Origin: a bacterium
GTDB taxonomy: Bacteria > Bacillota > Clostridia > Lachnospirales > Lachnospiraceae
Reading direction: 5' to 3'
DNA length: 34,899 nt
NCBI GenBank assembly: GCA_030539495.1
Contig: JAUNRX010000023.1
Coordinates: 1 to 34,899, forward strand
A model generated the notes under the pieces. That model did no database searches. It saw nothing but the letters and a program-made list of their open reading frames with translations, and was not told the origin of the DNA. Shown piece after piece: positions 33,954-34,899 of this stretch. The position numbers and the translations under genes are program-made. Each line of letters begins with the position of its first letter. The stretch's first letter is position 1.

Positions 33954-34859
33954 ATGCCTATTAAAGTTCAAAATAATTTACCTGCAAAATTAGTTCTTGA
34001 AAATGAAAATATATTTATCATGGATGAAAACCGTGCCATGTCACAGGATATTCGTCCGTTAAGAATTGCAATCCTAAACTTGATGCCGTTGAAAGAGGAT
34101 ACGGAAGTTCAGATCCTTCGCCAGTTATCCAATACTCCTTTGCAGCTGGATTTGACGTTTTTGACAACAGCAAGTTACACAGGCAAGAACACAGCGCAAA
34201 GTCATCTGGAGAAATTCTATATGACCTACGAAGATATTTGTGAGCAGAAGTTTGATGGGCTGATTATTACAGGTGCACCTGTTGAGCAAATGCCTTTTGA
34301 AGAGGTGGCGTATTGGGATGAACTTGAGAAAATCATGGAATGGTCGAAGACTCATGTAACAAGTACGCTGCATTTATGCTGGGGTGCCCAGGCAGGTCTA
34401 TACTATCACTTTGGTATTCAGAAGTATGAGATGGAAGAGAAGCTGTTTGGCGTGTATGAGCATAGGTTATTGCATCATAAAGAGCCGTTGGTAAGAGGGT
34501 TTGACGATTACTTCTTTGCTCCTCAATCTCGATATACATATAACAAACGAGAAGATATTATGGCAAATGAGCATCTGACAGTGTTGGCTGAATCGGACGA
34601 GGCCGGGGTGTTTTTAGTGATGAGTGAAGATGGTAAGCAAATCTTTGTAACCGGACATTTGGAATATGATAGGGTTACGTTGGATAAGGAATATAAGAGA
34701 GATATTGCCAAGGGGCTTGAGATTAAGAAACCAGTGAATTATTATCCGGGGGATGATCCGGAGAAGACTCCGAAATTATCTTGGAGAAGTGCTTCGAATG
34801 CGCTTTATTGCAACTGGATTAATTATTATGTTTATCAGAATACGCCTTATGAGTGGTAA
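33954..34859 (+). CDS. metA: Homoserine O-acetyltransferase, MetA family
   Basis: A 301-residue MetA-family enzyme that acylates homoserine in methionine biosynthesis. It starts PIKVQNNLPA, and the catalytic residues are at the standard positions: C142 (LHLCWGAQAG) with H235 and E237 (TGHLEYD). Residue 111 is Glu (TGAPVE). In this family Gly at this position goes with succinyl-CoA and Glu with acetyl-CoA, so this enzyme is predicted to be an acetyltransferase despite its usual succinyltransferase label. ATG 33954 follows GGGAGGG (33940-33946); an in-frame ATG at 33921 has no such site. A terminator follows at the window edge. Confidence 0.95.
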   Translation: MPIKVQNNLPAKLVLENENIFIMDENRAMSQDIRPLRIAILNLMPLKEDTEVQILRQLSNTPLQLDLTFLTTASYTGKNTAQSHLEKFYMTYEDICEQKFDGLIITGAPVEQMPFEEVAYWDELEKIMEWSKTHVTSTLHLCWGAQAGLYYHFGIQKYEMEEKLFGVYEHRLLHHKEPLVRGFDDYFFAPQSRYTYNKREDIMANEHLTVLAESDEAGVFLVMSEDGKQIFVTGHLEYDRVTLDKEYKRDIAKGLEIKKPVNYYPGDDPEKTPKLSWRSASNALYCNWINYYVYQNTPYEW

Positions 34860-34866
34860 AATAAAA

Positions 34867-34899
34867 GTCGTAAGCCCTTTAAATACAAGGGTTTGCGGC
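34867..34899 (+). terminator. Terminator after metA, cut by the window end
   Basis: GTCGTAAGCCCTT pairs with AAGGGTTTGCGGC around a short loop. The T tract would lie beyond the last base. Confidence 0.6.

Overview
The window looks like a chromosomal segment from a low-GC anaerobic Firmicute of the Lachnospiraceae type. The evidence is the AT-rich composition, strong AGGAGG ribosome-binding sites, families largely confined to that group (DUF5057, DUF5688, JetA-like), the NfnAB redox enzyme and a Clostridia-type DinB. Almost all genes lie on the + strand. Exceptions are an AraC-type regulator, a tRNA-Arg(CCG) and a candidate small RNA.

Layout: (1) 1-3.7 kb, the 3' part of a very large multi-domain DUF5057 protein whose start lies outside the window. 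(2) 3.8-6.8 kb, a CYTH protein and the nfnAB pair. (3) 6.8-10.2 kb, a GGDEF-EAL protein with an altered EAL active site, a membrane protein and a DUF5688 protein. (4) 10.25-11.05 kb, a gene-free stretch packed with hairpins, including a ~233-bp near-palindrome and a 60-bp direct repeat. (5) 11.0-16.4 kb, jetA-jetB-jetC, an SMC/MukBEF-like complex of the Wadjet family with no jetD nuclease beside it. (6) 16.6-24.7 kb, ung, then a three-gene operon of MBL-fold protein, GrpE-like protein and an unusual 856-aa Hsp70, then an SRAP (HMCES/YedK) protein and a LexA-controlled dinB with a small downstream gene. (7) 24.7-27.5 kb, an AraC regulator (- strand), a protein with a C-terminal J domain, and DegV. 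(8) 27.5-28.3 kb, a gene-poor interval with a candidate minus-strand sRNA and tRNA-Arg. (9) 28.3-34.9 kb, a membrane-anchored protein, a multi-spanning chemotaxis receptor, an RluF-type pseudouridine synthase with ligA, and a MetA with an acetyl-CoA-type residue.

Two functional themes stand out. The first is DNA maintenance: JetABC, Ung, SRAP, DinB and LigA. A near-perfect LexA box sits inside a consensus promoter before dinB, and a weaker LexA-like site overlaps the jet promoter. The second is a non-canonical chaperone set: an Hsp70 with a long helical C-terminus, a GrpE-like exchange factor with a large extra N-terminal domain, an MBL-fold partner, and a J-domain protein 3.4 kb further on. 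This set is the best candidate here for an undescribed system. All assignments come from reading the sequence; no database search was run.
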